Both the position numbers and the translations under genes were made by a program. This document shows, in pieces, positions 45,801 through 57,193 of a stretch of DNA of 64,000 nt (its first letter is position 1; every line of letters begins with the position of its first letter). The notes beneath the pieces are model-generated. The model had not been told where the DNA came from. It did not search any database and saw only the letters and a program-made list of their open reading frames with translations. Source of the DNA: Schistosoma haematobium (Eukaryota > Platyhelminthes > Trematoda > Strigeidida > Schistosomatidae); the NCBI RefSeq assembly GCF_000699445.3, contig NC_067196.1, forward strand, positions 45,537,806 to 45,601,805. The letters are read 5' to 3'.

Positions 45801-47688
45801 GGGATGTGACAAACTTATCATTATTTTTGTGATTAGCAATTCATTTGATGCTCAATTCTTTCGAAATCATCAAGTCAAACTTTGGTGATGAAACTAAGGA
45901 ATTCAACATTTTTGAACAAACATATTGAAAAATCAGAATTTTCCACGTACTTTGGAAATAACTCTTTCCTCGTTACCGCTAAAATGCACTTATAATTATC
46001 AATAAATCATAAGATATGCTATTTCAAACCTTGGCTTACACCCTGTTACATACCGAATGACCGCTAAATAAACCTTTCTAACCTATAATTTGCCCTGATA
46101 TTATTTCTCAAAAAATAAACCAATGTGTGAGACTCACTTGACGCTTGGTAATATCGTATACTCTCCGAGTGGTTGTGCAGATACGGTACTTTTGTTTATT
46201 GGTTTGACCTTTCGGCTTGGAACATAATACATAACCACAATTTCCATAAGCGTTTCGCTCTATCGAGATATCGTCATATTGTTCACGTTCCAACCATGGT
46301 AACTAAATTGATGGGAAAACACAAACGTCATCACTTGAATATAAATTTCGTTAAATAAACTAAGAAAATAGTGAGATTTATATAGTTTCATTTAGAACAT
46401 TTTCACGTACAAAAAAAATCTTCAAAGCCTACTCTGTGATGAATGTTTAAAAACTACATTATAAGTCGACTGTATAATGATCCAGCAATTAATTTATGGA
46501 CTCATTCTAATCTCGCTAACGACTTATTATACGACATCCAGATAACAAAAATTTCTAATAAAATAGTGAAATTTGAATTGGAACAGGCTGAGTTGAAGTC
46601 ACCTTGACTTGATATGATGCCTAGTTCAACTTTGACCGATCTGCGGTATTCTACATAGTGCTTATTTCCTGAAAAATAAACATCACGGAAGTGGACTACG
46701 AAGTTTCTGGAAGACAAAGAAACTATACTAAGAATGTTTGACAAGTCATCACTACTAGAGCAGTTTATTGCATTTAGAAGAATACTGCTGCCATCCTAGT
46801 TAGTTTCGAGAGGTGAATTAGAACTTAGGCCATTTTTAGATCTAATCAATGTTGACTGCTTCCCAAGACCAATAAGTTTGAGAAAATACTCTTAAGGAAA
46901 TGCCATATTAAAACACAAATATTTTTATTCAGGTATCATCAATTAATATATAGTCTTGATGTTCATGGTACATCCTGACAAGCCTATTTTTGTCAACGAC
47001 CAGTGAAATAATTTCGGATTCTTGTTAAAGCTTGACTTTAGTTGAATAATCACTAAAAACCAGGAAAGATCAGACAGCTAGTTTTCCTCGTTATGGAACA
47101 CCTCAACAACAAGAATTCATGAACAAAGCACAGGTCGTACCTGAAACCCTCAGGTCTCGCGGCAAGCACGTAACATCTAGATTACTGAGTTTGAATTCAA
47201 GGGTACACACTACTAACCTCAATACACGTGACAACATAGGTTTCCTAGAACGTGTGCACATAGAATCAATTTTAGTTATAATGCAAGTTTTCCTACCTTT
47301 ACTTCGAATATGTGCGTTTCCTAAGAAAGAGTACAAATGAATATAAAAAATATTTATGTTAATGGTCTCCATTACGTTTACACATTCATCGGATATATGA
47401 GAATTAGAAGAAAACTTCACTCATAATAAATGAGTACATTCGATTGATGAAACAAAAAGAATCGTCGAAAATAAAAAAAACGACTAACCCGATATCTGTA
47501 TTAACACTTACAGCATAAGCCAGCATATCAGTATTCACAGGATTGTGAGCGAATCTTTCAACGATCCGTAAAGCTTGACGGAGAAACAGTGCTTGTCGCT
47601 TTCTCGTCTCGACTTTATCTTTTTCTAATCCCTTGAAAGGTGGAGGGGCAGAGGGAACATCGAATTCATCATTCCCGTCTGAAGACAT
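39809..47688 (-). CDS. RPAP2: RPAP2 / Rtr1-type RNA polymerase II CTD phosphatase
   Basis: Six exons on the - strand: 47688-47512, 46302-46138, 42905-42249, 41544-41456, 40849-40703 and 40031-39809, 1458 bases in total, a 485-residue protein. All junctions are GT-AG and in phase. RPAP2 binds RNA polymerase II, helps its nuclear import and removes Ser5 phosphate from the CTD. Exon 1 holds the leading helix (RKRQALFLRQALRIVERF). Exons 2-3 hold the Rtr1 zinc domain: CGYVLC (Cys81, Cys86), KYRICTTTRRVYDIT, then FCSDWCYRAS (Cys117, Cys121). Exon 3 continues with an acidic Ser-rich linker and the KRLQEWLTEKA helix. Exons 4-6 match the animal C-terminal region (PLVDSVSPE, then IHCVYRRLEN, then ESQLMALVILFLM). 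The exon 5 acceptor is the least certain: the phase-compatible site lacks a good pyrimidine tract. Intron 2 (3.2 kb) hosts two mobile insertions. Confidence 0.88.
40032..40702 (-). other. RPAP2 intron 5
   Basis: GT-AG intron. It contains a 64-codon open frame (40250-40056) that looks exon-like at one end but does not fit the phase of either neighbour. No repeat recognised. Confidence 0.6.
43158..43531 (-). repeat. 3' LTR of the intronic element
   Basis: Starts TGTTGGGATATTC just after the purine tract and ends CACAGTTATAACA next to the target duplication. It contains the window-wide LTR block ACCACAACGTACCATAAAAT on the + strand and an AATATAATG segment near its middle. The portion 43190-43300 recurs as the LTR fragment at 27461-27627. 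Confidence 0.8.
43587..44216 (-). CDS. Internal ORF of the non-autonomous LTR element
   Basis: From the first ATG (44216) the frame is open for 209 codons to a stop at 43587; the same frame is open upstream through the primer site to the LTR. The start has a helix-forming segment (LQLLFERHLELLVKFRTQLL) that could be a gag-like coiled coil. The middle is Ser/Asn/Thr-rich without motif. The end (VPWVYEDPTLFRGGG) lies directly before the purine tract, as a pol C-terminus would. I see no zinc knuckle, protease, RT or integrase motif. Probably a gag-pol fusion left by internal deletion; function unknown. Confidence 0.5.
   Translation of the reverse strand: MTLPSDRLQLLFERHLELLVKFRTQLLNHSCYKDATEVDGLISQLHSELENDGSLHESSMNCTSNETVIHDAPSGPVLSIPETCPVMESNSIIPETACTDSSISSSRKDPLVLPENVSHTSNNGQKSNTILIDAVCFSDLLSTNGILKRSDGNVSQESNPNDLISTVADPHRLVSSSGLSTQCGKYASNRVTLTVPWVYEDPTLFRGGG
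44765..45895. repeat. Small foldback repeat, copy split by an SR2-like insertion
   Basis: The left half, 44765-44893, has AAAGTAATGATAAATTCGTT, GATGTTTCGCACTG and ACTTCTTCAGA, which are inverse counterparts of the central blocks at 38890-39085. The right half, 45793-45895, begins with the inverse of the left terminus and ends with the GATGCTCAATTCTTTCGAAA tail. Taking out 44894-45792 and one 13-base duplication joins them into one unit. Confidence 0.6.
44881..45805 (+). mobile_element. SR2-like insertion: 5' UTR plus endonuclease only, with TAAG tail
   Basis: Insert 44894-45792 (899 bases) is flanked by an exact 13-base duplication TACTCTTTGGGAT (44881-44893 and 45793-45805). It begins with leader sequence (AACTGAGCCTGGAGGTTAGC). 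It then encodes an APE endonuclease from about 45013, with YLGTWYTRTMWGTGR, LGISETRWTQ, QCYAPTNNYNEDAKDQF and, after a TAG at 45475-45477, LMGDLNAKVGMG. The RT is absent: the sequence stops after AACGGTGCGGACAATATAAC and passes into (TAAG)3. The RTE tail is therefore attached to the middle of the ORF. It sits in RPAP2 intron 2, antisense to the gene. Confidence 0.85.
45896..46137 (-). other. RPAP2 intron 2, host sequence
   Basis: Unremarkable intronic sequence up to the GTGAGT donor of exon 2 (46137-46131 on the - strand). Confidence 0.6.
46303..47511 (-). other. RPAP2 intron 1
   Basis: 1209-base intron from GTAAGTGTT to CAATTTAG. It contains motif-less open frames (46502-46744, 47103-47420) that I regard as chance. 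No repeat recognised. Confidence 0.65.
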
Positions 47689-47690
47689 CT
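47689..47690 (-). promoter_or_regulatory. Splice acceptor directly before the RPAP2 start codon
   Basis: On the - strand TACTAATTTTAG is followed immediately by the RPAP2 ATG. No room exists for a 5' UTR of its own, which fits trans-splicing of a leader. A second acceptor-like TCTTTTAG lies 16 bases farther upstream. Confidence 0.6.
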
Positions 47691-47839
47691 AAAATTAGTA
47701 AAATCTAAAAGATAAGCAAGATGAATCCAAGGGGATTTGGTAAAACAATAATTACAGAAATATACACACATATATTCGCAAAAACGCAACACAATAAGAA
47801 AACACAAATAACAGAAAAGCATATCTCGAGATTTTTTGA

Positions 47840-48298
47840 TCAATGAGATTCAGGGTATGAAACATGCACGAGTAAAGAACAGTTTGTACACTTTGCATAC
47901 GGGACTTGGCATAGTACAGCAAGGTCGTCTAAGACATGACTTCCACCGCAGCGACAAGGAAACCAATAACAGTGACACTCTTGATTGTGGGATTGTAAAT
48001 CTACGTCATGAACGGATTCGCTTTCATCATGAAATTGGTCAAATGATACGTCAGACTGTATAGGCAATCCAGCAGAGTGAGATATAATTTTATGTTGTTT
48101 CAACAAAGCGTCATAAGCTTTACGTTTTTCTGGATATCGCAAAACACTCCATGCCCTTTCTACGACCAAGAATTTTCTATTTGAAACATCTGGATTTTTA
48201 TCTGGATGGAACTTAAGTCGAGCTTCGTTAACAATTCGTTTGATTTCGTCTTCTGTAGCATCCATGGTACACCCTAAAACTTCATAAAAATCATCCAT
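47840..48298 (-). CDS. DNAJC24: DPH4 / DNAJC24: J-domain protein with CSL zinc finger
   Basis: Single-exon gene of 152 residues. It acts in the first step of diphthamide synthesis on elongation factor 2, where DPH4 is an iron-binding J-protein co-chaperone. The J-domain (residues 2-68) starts FYEVLGC and has HPD at 31-33 (KFHPDKNPD). The CSL (DPH-type) zinc finger is at about 107-148, with C115-x-C117 (PCRCGGSHVL) and C137-x2-C140 (CTNCSLLVHV). I start at MDDFYEV because it aligns with the family and because a strong splice acceptor (TTTTTTTTAG, 48304-48303) lies four bases before it; the longer open frame upstream would be intronic. It is 125 bases below RNF113 and 151 above RPAP2. Confidence 0.93.
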   Translation of the reverse strand: MDDFYEVLGCTMDATEDEIKRIVNEARLKFHPDKNPDVSNRKFLVVERAWSVLRYPEKRKAYDALLKQHKIISHSAGLPIQSDVSFDQFHDESESVHDVDLQSHNQECHCYWFPCRCGGSHVLDDLAVLCQVPYAKCTNCSLLVHVSYPESH

Positions 48299-48302
48299 TA
48301 TC

Positions 48303-48304
48303 CT
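48303..48304 (-). promoter_or_regulatory. Splice acceptor before the DPH4 start codon
   Basis: An eight-T tract and AG, then GATA and the ATG. With the whole CDS in one exon, this acceptor has no upstream coding exon to serve, so it is a likely trans-splice site. Confidence 0.65.
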
Positions 48305-48363
48305 AAAAAAAATGCAGATATTAAGCAAGCGGAACAAAATGAAGGGAAAAAAAGTTGAGTGAT

Positions 48364-48369
48364 TTTAAT
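48364..48369 (-). terminator. Candidate poly(A) signal of RNF113
   Basis: ATTAAA on the - strand, about 55 bases after the RNF113 stop and 60 bases before the DPH4 acceptor. The spacing fits coupled 3'-end formation and trans-splicing. Confidence 0.4.
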
Positions 48370-48423
48370 TGTGTATTTCAGATGTATATACATATTTGTG
48401 CATTTGTGTGTAGCGGTAACGTT

Positions 48424-49798
<1,375 letters not shown>

Positions 49799-49806
49799 AC
49801 TTAGTA

Positions 49807-49808
49807 TC
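49807..49808 (-). promoter_or_regulatory. Splice acceptor upstream of the RNF113 start codon
   Basis: A T-rich tract ending CATCTAG precedes ATACTAAGT and the ATG. This is either the end of a 5' UTR intron or a trans-splice acceptor for the first gene of the trio. Confidence 0.5.
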
Positions 49809-49954
49809 TAGATGAAAAATAAAAACAGACTGTTACAAGCTTAGCACTAACTTCTGTAATAATGGGCAATAAAATCAAGTTCCTTGAATCTAATGTACAA
49901 TGGTGACCACTAGATTTCATTTGATTTCTCTTTACGCAAAGATGAGATCCTGGC

Positions 49955-50350
49955 ACGTACAGTTCTAATTACAGCAGGGAGTTTCCGAAAAAGAGGTGGA
50001 TATATTTGCACAAAGCCTACTTCGGTCTAGGTACCCGAGTAGTATTCGAGCCAGCACAACTATGATGATTACTAATGAACGAAATCCTTTTGTCTGAACC
50101 TATTAATTACACAAACGACTATTCCATTTACTTAATTAAATACAAAGTAATTCTAAAATTCCCTATTTTTCTACTTTCTCTCATTACCGTTGTGTTTGCT
50201 CTTTATTTTCCAATTCTGAAAACTCGCCTAAAGTGGAAATTTCTTTCTACATAAAACGAACTCCAGCCACTGACTGGTCGAAATTTCACTGTTACCAATG
50301 AATAAAAATTATGAATTAGCTTTTCTGAACCGACGTGTGCCATTCAAACA
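49955..50350 (+). mobile_element. Older 5' fragment of the array-type LINE
   Basis: Diverged copy of the leader that recurs immediately downstream: CTTCGGTCTAGGTACCCGAGTAGTATT matches in order the CTCGGTCTGGGCACCCGGGT segment near 50548, and AGCTTTTCTGAACCGACGTGTGCC matches the start of the endonuclease frame near 50873. It ends within the first codons of that frame, so it is another piece that keeps the 5' end. Confidence 0.65.
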
Positions 50351-50651
50351 GCCTTTAACCGGATCCCAAACCGAATCAATGGTGCACATGGGCTCCAGTA
50401 TCCTGCAGGAACAAATGGCGTATGAACCAATTTTCGGTCACCGGCTACCATGGGACTGCATCTCCTCATGATGCTCCACTGCCCTGTGGGCCAGACCTTT
50501 AGGTCAAAGGCTCGGGGTGTGGCCCCCTAAGGAAACCACCTGCCTCGGTCTGGGCACCCGGGTAGTATTACAGCCCACACACAAATATGATGAAATGTCT
50601 AAATTTGTGGAAACTACTTTTCTTGCTTCGACTAACAATCAAATGATTCAA

Positions 50652-50708
<57 letters not shown>

Positions 50709-53700
50709 TACTACGTCATTATTCACCCCCTTTTATTCCTACTCTGTCGATACTTATTTTTTTGACTTATACAGCAGCTCGTCTATGGTGGAATTTCGAC
50801 TCTCTCTAAACGTTCTCGAATCACTGTCCGGTTGAAAATTGAATGTTACCACCGAATATGAGTACTGAAGCAGCTTTTCTGAAACCACGTGCACCATTCA
50901 AACTGGCTGCATTCAACGTTCGCACACTTATGCAGGTCGGACAACAGATAGGGCTGATTATGTCTGTGGAACGTCTTAATATCGACGTTTGTTGTCTAGC
51001 CGAGACCCATATTCAAGAATCTGGTGAAGTACTAGAAATTCGCTCTCCATCTGTCGCTTCGAAAAGCTTGTTTTACGTATGCTTATCCGGGGACGCAGTG
51101 GCATCTTCGTCTGGTCTTGCTGGCGTTGGTGTCGCACTAAGCGCTAGAGCTGAGGCAGCACTAATCGATTGAATCCCCATTAACAGTCAGTTATGTGCTG
51201 TTAGATTAGAAAGTTCCATCAAAGTGAGAAGAAATCGGCGTGAGAAACGATGTCTTTTCGTCATCTTCGGTTATGCCTTGATAGATTGCAGCCCGGATGC
51301 AGTCAAGGACGAATTCCACCACCAGTTGACTGTTCTCCAGAAAGTGCGTTCGATAGATATTATAGTACAGAAGAGAGTCGTTTAGGTGGCCAATGGGGAC
51401 TTGTCGATCGCAGGACAGATAACGGGGACCGTCTACAGCAACTTTGCACAGACCACAACCTGTTTCTGGCTAGCACTAACTTCCGACACAGTCATCGCCG
51501 ATGTGCCACCTGGCGTCCTCCCTCTGCATCTCAAGCCTGGACTCAGATTGATCACATCGCGATCAGCTACCGCTGACGTGGTTGTGTACAAGACTGCCGC
51601 TCCTTTTGGAGTACCTATCTGGACTCTGATCATGCCCTAGTCTGCGTCAATCTTACCTTACTCTTCAGCGGCAAACGAAGCGACCGCCAGCAAAGGATTG
51701 ATGTCAGCAAGTTGGTCGCAACTTCTGTTGCAAGTAAGTATCGAACCCAGCTAGCTTCTAGGCTAGCTACGATTCCACCGAAAAGTATAGATGAGCATTG
51801 GTTGCAATTGCATGACGCCATAAAAGTTGCGAGTAAAGTCGCTTGCGGCTTTGCGAAACGTCCCACTTAGAAGGACTGGGTTTCTTCTGGTTCCTTACAA
51901 CTCATTGAAGCACGTCGGTCTACTCCGTGTGACCGTGAGTTTGACCACAAACGAAGGATATTACGTAATGACATTGGGCAAAGTTTGTGTAAGGATTGAG
52001 AAGCTTGGTGGTCGGAGCGTGCTAATGAGCTGGAAGCAGCAGCTGCATCTGGTAACTACCGGAAGCTCTTCCAACTCATCCGAGTCACTGGTAGCAAGAA
52101 GTCTGGTGTGAGCGAAACAATCTACGAGGATGATGGGATGCCAATCACTAACATCCATCGACGTCTTGGAAGATGGTCAGAATTTTTCGAAGGGTAGTTC
52201 AACTGACCTGCTGGTCCGGCAACATCAGTCAGACTGTCCTGTCCTCCATGGCCGGTGACGACTGATCCACCAAATGAGGTGGAAGTCCGCAGGGAACTTC
52301 AACTCTTGAAAAGCTACAAATCACCTGACCCAGATGACTTACATCCGGCTCTTTTTAAAGATGGTGGTGACTTTCTGGCTAAGGAACTGACAAGGTTGTT
52401 TACAGAGGTCTGGGAGCTAAAGAGTGTACCAACGTCTTGGAATGAGTCGATAGTTGTCCCTATCTTTGAAAGGGGTTCACGTCGTTTCTGTAACAACTAT
52501 CGGGGGATAACTCTACTTCCGATTGCGTCCAAGCTATTGGCTTCTGTCATACTTCGTAGGTTGTTCAAAACCCGAGAAAGATTGACTCGAGAGAAGCAGG
52601 CTGGGTTTCGTTCTGGTCGAGGATGTATTGATCATATCTTCACCCTCCGCCAAATGTTAGAACACCCCCATACTTATCAAAGGCCAACAATCGTAGTGTT
52701 TCGTTGGACAGGACTGTACTCTGGCATTGTCTATTGAAGAAGTGCATGTCTGAGAAGTTTATTGACATCTTAAAGGCCCTATATACAAACATCTCAGGTA
52801 GAGTGAGGGCATACAATCACCTCTCCCCATTGTTCCATTCGAGCAATGGGGTTAGGCAGTGTTACCCAATCTCACCATTGCTCTTCAACTTTGCCATCGA
52901 TGACATTCTGGAAACAGCTCTGATGGATGTAAGTAATGGCGGTGTGGATCTGTTGCCTACAGAAAGACTTCTCGACCTTGAGTACACGGATGATATTGTC
53001 TTACTGTGCGATAATGTCCAAACCATACAACCCATACTTAATCAGTTGGCAACCAATGTCCGTAGGTACGGTATGTGCTTTGCACCTTCAAAGTGCAAAG
53101 TACTTCTACAAGACTGGCAGGACCCTGATCCTGTACTCACCGTGGGTGGTGAGCAGATAGGAGTAGTCTAGAATTTCGTGTATCTAGGTAGCTGAATAAA
53201 CGCTGGTGGGGTGTGAGTGATGAGATCACTGCACGTATAGTGAAAGCCAGAGTGGCTTATGCCAATCTGGGCTATCTTTGGCGCCTTCATGATGTTATTC
53301 TGGCTGTAAAAGGTCGGATCTACAACGCGTCGGTGAGAACAGTTTTACTCCATACTTGTGAAACCTGGCCTCTCCGAGTTGAGGATGTTAGACGATTCTC
53401 TGTGTTTGATCATTGTTGTCTCCGAATGATTACTGACATCCAGTGGCAACATCATGTTAGTAATGCAGAGGTTCGGCATCGTGTGTTCGGGCACAGAGAC
53501 AATAATGCAATCGGTGTCACCATCTTGAAACACCGACTTCGGTGGCTTGGACATGTTCTACGAATGTCGTTCCAGAGAATTCCACGTCGTGTATTATTTT
53601 CCGATGCTGGGACTGGTTGGAAAAAGTGGAGAGGTGGTCAGTGTATGACATAGTGTCGTGGTATGAAAGAAAGCTGCAAAGGGCTGACTTCTGTTGGTCC

Positions 53701-54040
53701 TTCACGACTCCCTGGCTGGGGTACGAGAGATGGTGCAACACAGTGGCTAGAGACGTTATCAGATATAGCTCAGAATAGAAACCAGTGGCGATCCTGCTGT
53801 AACCTTCCTTTACTTTCTGCATAAAAAGTGGTTGTTTCTTCCTTAACTGAAAGATTTCTTCTGATTGTACCTTTCGGTTCCCCATCATTACCACTTATTA
53901 TTACACTACCTTACAACAATCTCTTCCTTATTCTTTTTTTACCCTCCTTACATTTTTTCCTTTTCCTTCTCTTTAAATTCTCATTGTTTTGTGTGGCGCA
54001 GTCTTGTACCAATATGTATGTGTTCAAATAAATAAACAAT
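50351..54040 (+). pseudogene. APE-type LINE, first and most complete copy of the array family
   Basis: Leader 50351-50842, then an endonuclease frame from 50843 (FKLAAFNVRTLMQVGQQ, CCLAETHIQESG, a stop at 51169-51171 before IPINSQLCAVR). The RT runs from about 52255: SPDPDDLHPALFKDGG, NNYRGITLLP, KQAGFRSGRGC, GVRQCYPISPLLFN, YTDD (normally YADD), APSKCK and TCETWPLR. Motif A is damaged: the catalytic FLD-x-KAAFD segment is deleted at about 52698-52704 and the frame shifts. In-frame stops interrupt the thumb (NFVYLGS region near 53170-53195) and the tail. The 3' end has AATAAATAAACAATAAAT. From about 51893 onward it is nearly identical to the repeat units that follow; before that it differs. 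Confidence 0.85.
50652..50709 (+). repeat. (ATT)n microsatellite
   Basis: About 19 ATT units inside the LINE leader. Confidence 0.95.
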
Positions 54041-57000
54041 AAATACTTCAGCGTTTGCACACTAATACAGATCGTGCAACAGAATGTTTTGGCTATATCT
54101 TTGGACAGTCTGAATATCGACTCTTACTGTCTATCCGAGAACCGTATTCAAGACCTTAATAAAGCACTATAAATTCGCTGCCCATCTGAAAATGCAACAA
54201 TACTGTTTTATGCGTAGACGTACGAAGACTCTGTGACATTATCTAGATTTGATGGCGTAAGTGACACACTAAGCCTCAGAGAAGAGGCTGTACTAGTCGA
54301 CTGAATCCTCATTGCCAGTCGATTACATGCTGCTATGTAAGAATGCTACGTCAAAGTGGGATTTAGAAAACAATGTTCTTTGCTCACCCCCTCTATGCCC
54401 GAATTGATTTCAGTCCAGATGAAATCAAGGATGAGTTTAGCACCAATTAAATGGTCTAAAGAAAACCCGTTTGGTAAACATTGTAATGATAGCTGGAGAT
54501 TACAATGTGCAAGTTAGGTTTCTATGTACTTAGGAGTCATTTGGGTGTCTAAACAGGATTTGTTGGTTCTAGGTCAGATAACGGTGACCGCCCCCTGAAA
54601 TTTGAGTAGATCACAATCTACTTTCGACCAGAACCAACTTTTAGCACAGTCATCGCCAGTGTATTACCTGGTATCCTCCCCTTGCATCTCAAGCCTGGAC
54701 CCAGATTGGCCACATCGCGATTAGCTGCTGCTGGCGTGGTTGTGTACAAGACTTCTGCTCCCTGTGGAATATTTATCTGGACTCTGATCATGGTCTCGTT
54801 CGAGCTAACTTTATCTTACGTTTCAGTGGCCGACAACTTCATCGCCATAAATGGATCGATGTTATCAAATTAGCTGCACTTTTTGTTGTAGCTAAACATC
54901 AAGCCGAACTAGGTTCAGGACTATCAACTCACCGAAAAGTGTAGATGAGCATTGGCTACAATTGCATGACGCCATAAAAGTTGCGAGTAAAGTCGCTTGC
55001 GGCTTTGCGAAACGTCCCACTTAGAAGGACTTGGCTTTTACAGGCTCTGTACAACTCATTGAAGCACGTCGGTCTACTCCGTGTGACCGTGAGTTTGACC
55101 ACAAACGAAGGATATTACGTAATGACATTGGGCAAAGTTTGTGTAAGGATTGAGAAGCTTGGTGGTCGGAGCGTGCTAATGAGCTGGAAGCAGCAGCTGC
55201 ATCTGGTAACTACCGGAAGCTCTTCCAACTCATCCGAGTCACTGGTAGCAAGAAGTCTGGTGTGAGCGAAACAATCTACGAGGATGATGGGATGCCAATC
55301 ACTAACATCCATCGACGTCTTGGAAGATGGTCAGAATTTTTCGAAGGGTAGTTCAACTGACCTGCTGGTCCGGCAACATCAGTCAGACTGTCCTGTCCTC
55401 CATGGCCGGTGACGACTGATCCACCAAATGAGGTGGAAGTCCGCAGGGAACTTCAACTCTTGAAAAGCTACAAATCACCTGACCCAGATGACTTACATCC
55501 GGCTCTTTTTAAAGATGGTGGTGACTTTCTGGCTAAGGAACTGACAAGGTTGTTTACAGAGGTCTGGGAGCTAAAGAGTGTACCAACGTCTTGGAATGAG
55601 TCGATAGTTGTCCCTATCTTTGAAAGGGGTTCACGTCGTTTCTGTAACAACTATCGGGGATAACTCTACTTCCGATTGCGTCCAAGCTATTGGCTTCTGT
55701 CATACTTCGTAGGTTGTTCAAAACCCGAGAAAGATTGACTCGAGAGAAGCAGGCTGGGTTTCGTTCTGGTCGAGGATGTATTGATCATATCTTCACCCTC
55801 CGCCAAATGTTAGAACACCCCATACTTATCAAAGGCCAACAATCGTAGTGTTTCGTTGGACAGGACTGTACTCTGGCATTGTCTATTGAAGAAGTGCATG
55901 TCTGAGAAGTTTATTGACATCTTAAAGGCCCTATATACAAACATCTCAGGTAGAGTGAGGGCATACAATCACCTCTCCCCATTGTTCCATTCGAGCAATG
56001 GGGTTAGGCAGTGTTACCCAATCTCACCATTGCTCTTCAACTTTGCCATCGATGACATTCTGGAAACAGCTCTGATGGATGTAAGTAATGGCGGTGTGGA
56101 TCTGTTGCCTACAGAAAGACTTCTCGACCTTGAGTACACGGATGATATTGTCTTACTGTGCGATAATGTCCAAACCATACAACCCATACTTAATCAGTTG
56201 GCAACCAATGTCCGTAGGTACGGTATGTGCTTTGCACCTTCAAAGTGCAAAGTACTTCTACAAGACTGGCAGGACCCTGATCCTGTACTCACCGTGGGTG
56301 GTGAGCAGATAGGAGTAGTCTAGAATTTCGTGTATCTAGGTAGCTGAATAAACGCTGGTGGGGGTGTGAGTGATGAGATCACTGCACGTATAGTGAAAGC
56401 CAGAGTGGCTTATGCCAATCTGGGCTATCTTTGGCGCCTTCATGATGTTATTCTGGCTGTAAAGGTCGGATCTACAACGCGTCGGTGAGAACAGTTTTAC
56501 TCCATACTTGTGAAACCTGGCCTCTCCGAGTTGAGGATGTTAGACGATTCTCTGTGTTTGATCATTGTTGTCTCCGAATGATTACTGACATCCAGTGGCA
56601 ACATCATGTTAGTAATGCAGAGGTTCGGCATCGTGTGTTCGGGCACAGAGACAATAATGCAATCGGTGTCACCATCTTGAAACACCGACTTCGGTGGCTT
56701 GGACATGTTCTACGAATGTCGTTCCAGAGAATTCCACGTCGTGTATTATTTTCCGATGCTGGGACTGGTTGGAAAAAGTGGAGAGGTGGTCAGTGTATGA
56801 CATAGTGTCGTGGTATGAAAGAAAGCTGCAAAGGGCTGACTTCTGTTGGTCCTTCACGACTCCCTGGCTGGGGTACGAGAGATGGTGCAACACAGTGGCT
56901 AGAGACGTTATCAGATATAGCTCAGAATAGAAACCAGTGGCGATCCTGCTGTAACCTTCCTTTACTTTCTGCATAAAAAGTGGTTGTTTCTTCCTTAACT

Positions 57001-57193
57001 GAAAGATTTCTTCTGATTGTACCTTTCGGTTCCCCCATCATTACCACTTATTATTACACTACCTTACAACAATCTCTTCCTTATTCTTTTTTTACCCTCC
57101 TTACATTTTTTCCTTTTCCTTCTCTTTAAATTCTCATTGTTTTGTGTGGCGCAGTCTTGTACCAATATGTATGTGTTCAAATAAATAAACAAT
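54041..57193 (+). repeat. Tandem unit 1 (3153 bases) of the dead-LINE array
   Basis: Starts at AAATACTTCAGCGTTTGCAC and ends where the next identical start occurs. 54041-54950 is an old, stop-riddled endonuclease (e.g. VCTLIQIVQQN and LSENRIQD scraps) quite unlike the first copy. About 54955-57193 is RT and 3' UTR nearly identical to the first copy, sharing the motif A deletion and all stops. It has one C fewer at 55817 and one A fewer at 56462 than the first copy, which adds further frameshifts. Confidence 0.92.

Noticed and set aside
45462..45839. 125-codon open frame on the - strand, with a near-identical frame at 27758-28075 on the + strand
   Set aside because: Both are antisense shadows of the SR2-like endonuclease; conservation reflects the repeat.
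46502..46744. 80-codon open frame on the - strand in RPAP2 intron 1
   Set aside because: No motif, no suitable acceptor and donor pair in phase, and the exon 1-exon 2 join is already in phase and matches the family.
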